Positions 6,616 to 7,370 of a stretch of 7,370 nt of DNA are shown here, one piece after another. The notes beneath the pieces are model-generated. The model did not search any database. It was not told the DNA's origin and saw nothing but the letters and a program-made list of their open reading frames with translations. This stretch comes from an uncultured cyanobacterium (GTDB taxonomy: Bacteria > Cyanobacteriota > Cyanobacteriia > PCC-6307 > Cyanobiaceae): assembly GCA_903862155.1 (NCBI GenBank), contig CAIOXF010000021.1, positions 1 to 7,370 of the forward strand, written 5' to 3'. Both the position numbers and the translations under genes were made by a program. Each line of letters begins with the position of its first letter. The stretch's first letter is position 1.

Positions 6616-7142
6616 CCGCAGCCACTCCCGAGGTCGTGGAGCCGCTGGCTCCCGCAGCGGCTCGGTGGCTCAGCGAACCCGCCATCAGCACCGCCAACCG
6701 GATCCTGGAGAGCCACCGCCTGGCCTTTGGGATCCCGCTGATCGCACCGCTGGCGGCCGATGCCACGCCTGAGCAGTGGGCCCAGGCCCTGTTTGCCAGC
6801 GACCGGGTGGTGATGGCCCACGACGGCAGCGATCCCGCCGGCGATCCTGGCCCACGGTTGATCTACGCCAATCGCGCAGCCCTACGGCTCTGGCGGCGCC
6901 CCTGGAATGAGCTGGTGGGCATGCCATCAAGCCTCACCGCCGAACCCACCGCGCGCCAGGAGCGAGCCCAGGCCCTGCTCCGCGCCCAGAGCCAGCAGGC
7001 CATCCGCAACTACAGCGGCATCCGCATCGACAGCCAGGGCCGCCGCTTCCGCATCGACGGCGCCCGGGTCTTCAGCCTGCGCAACCCAGCAGGCGAACCC
7101 TGCGGCCAGGCAGCCTGCTTCTCCCGCTGGCACTGGATCTGA
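6612..7142 (+). CDS. MEKHLA domain-containing protein
   Basis: A 176-residue stand-alone MEKHLA-domain protein. The MEKHLA domain is PAS-like; it is named from plant HD-ZIP III transcription factors and is also found as short single-domain proteins in cyanobacteria. Recognisable segments are ILESHRLAFGIPLI (31-44), FASDRVVMAHDG (61-72), LIYANRAALRLWRRPWNELVGMPSSLTAEP (83-112), NYSGIRIDSQGRRFRIDGARVF (133-154) and GQAACFSRW (165-173). The last matches the usual GQAATFSRW ending. The frame is open upstream to 6384, but the start at 6612 fits the ATGA overlap with the SWIM stop and leaves a full domain. A Pro-rich insert (SDPAGDPGPR, 73-82) sits in a variable loop. No ligand or reaction can be named. 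It is the last gene of the overlapping array. Confidence 0.9.
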   Translation: MTAATPEVVEPLAPAAARWLSEPAISTANRILESHRLAFGIPLIAPLAADATPEQWAQALFASDRVVMAHDGSDPAGDPGPRLIYANRAALRLWRRPWNELVGMPSSLTAEPTARQERAQALLRAQSQQAIRNYSGIRIDSQGRRFRIDGARVFSLRNPAGEPCGQAACFSRWHWI

Positions 7143-7151
7143 CCCGTGTTG

Positions 7152-7165
7152 GCCGGGATTCCGGC
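7152..7165 (+). terminator. Short hairpin between the MEKHLA gene and flv3
   Basis: A perfect 5-base-pair stem (gccgg/ccggc) with a four-base loop (gatt) starts 10 bases after the MEKHLA stop. There is no T-run after it, so it is at best a weak terminator or a processing or stabilising element. It lies in the only gap over 10 bases on the plus strand after 1437. I found no convincing flv3 promoter in the rest of that gap. Confidence 0.25.
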
Positions 7166-7203
7166 AGCGCTTCCTACAGTTCCACCAGCCGCATCGGACG
7201 TTG

Positions 7204-7370
7204 ATGGGAGCCACTGCTGCGGGAACCTCGGCTGTTGCGGGAACCACGGCAGCCAGCCCCCGCCTTTCGCTGCAATGCGAGGCGATCGGGCCTGACACCA
7301 CCACGATCCGCTCGCTCGACTGGGACCGCAGCCGCTTCGACATCGAGTTCGGCCTGCGCAACGGCACCAC
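7204..7370 (+). CDS. flv3: Flavodiiron protein Flv3-type (diflavin flavoprotein), N-terminus only
   Basis: The first 55 codons of a cyanobacterial A-type flavodiiron protein, running off the right edge. Residues ~17-55 read SPRLSLQCEAIGPDTTTIRSLDWDR followed by SRFDIEFGLRNGTT. This closely matches the opening of the Flv3 metallo-beta-lactamase-like domain. Flv1 paralogues instead have an RSRxW..L.FEVEY type of sequence there, so Flv3 is favoured. In studied cyanobacteria Flv1/Flv3 reduce O2 to water using photosynthetic electrons and protect photosystem I under fluctuating light. The iron site, flavodoxin and flavin reductase domains are outside the window. ATG 7204 is chosen; TTG 7201 is directly upstream in frame. 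Only a weak GGA precedes it. The leader before the conserved part is Ala/Thr/Gly-rich and contains a tandem duplication. Confidence 0.85.
   Translation, partial: MGATAAGTSAVAGTTAASPRLSLQCEAIGPDTTTIRSLDWDRSRFDIEFGLRNGT
7214..7249 (+). repeat. 18-base tandem duplication in the flv3 leader
   Basis: Two adjacent 18-base units, ctgctgcgggaacctcgg (7214-7231) and ctgttgcgggaaccacgg (7232-7249), match at 16 of 18 positions. The period is a multiple of three, so the frame is kept. It encodes paired hexapeptides, TAAGTS then AVAGTT, in the variable N-terminal extension before the conserved flavodiiron domain. Confidence 0.8.

Noticed and set aside
6927..7370. 147-codon minus-strand frame at the right edge
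   Set aside because: It covers the end of the MEKHLA gene and the flv3 start in antisense, with no domain; both plus-strand readings match known families.
1..7370. CRISPR arrays, tRNA or rRNA genes, insertion-sequence ends
   Set aside because: I found no regularly spaced repeats, no cloverleaf-like tRNA sequence and no transposase motif; nearly the whole window is accounted for by protein-coding genes.

Overview
The window looks like chromosome from a GC-rich picocyanobacterium of the Synechococcus/Cyanobium type. Three things suggest this: the N-terminus of an Flv3-type flavodiiron protein (RSLDWDR..RFDIEFGL.NGTT), a stand-alone MEKHLA-domain protein, and an AlaRS whose sequence resembles picocyanobacterial AlaRS as I remember it. 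Genes are tightly packed, coding GC is high, and Shine-Dalgarno sites are mostly weak or absent. The taxonomic call rests on recognised protein sequences, not on a database search.

Layout. Positions 1-1360, minus strand: the first 453 codons of alaS, running off the left edge. A 76-base divergent spacer follows. Positions 1437-7142, plus strand: an almost gapless array of six genes. These are a small membrane protein of unknown function, a large bacterial SNF2-family ATPase, a HepT-like HEPN toxin, its MntA nucleotidyltransferase antitoxin, a SWIM zinc-finger protein and a MEKHLA-domain protein. Five of these genes are joined to a neighbour by overlapping stop/start codons (TGATG once, ATGA three times); the SNF2-hepT junction has a 7-base gap. 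After a 61-base gap, the beginning of flv3 (7204 onward) runs off the right edge.

How they may work together. SNF2 ATPases and small SWIM proteins are familiar neighbours in bacteria, the SWIM protein being a likely DNA- or protein-binding partner of the motor. Here a complete HEPN/MNT toxin-antitoxin pair sits exactly between them. Its catalytic motifs are intact: RX4HXY in the toxin, and GSX10DXD plus a later Asp in the antitoxin. By hand count its GC is about 56-58%, against about 67-80% in sampled SNF2 rows. It is bounded by a 9-base direct repeat, cccatgacc, that covers both start codons. Removing one repeat copy plus the module would leave the SWIM gene starting 7 bases after the SNF2 stop. 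This is the most interesting part of the window: an apparent clean insertion of a toxin-antitoxin pair into a conserved operon with translational coupling kept. A second curiosity is an 18-base tandem duplication in the variable N-terminal leader of flv3.
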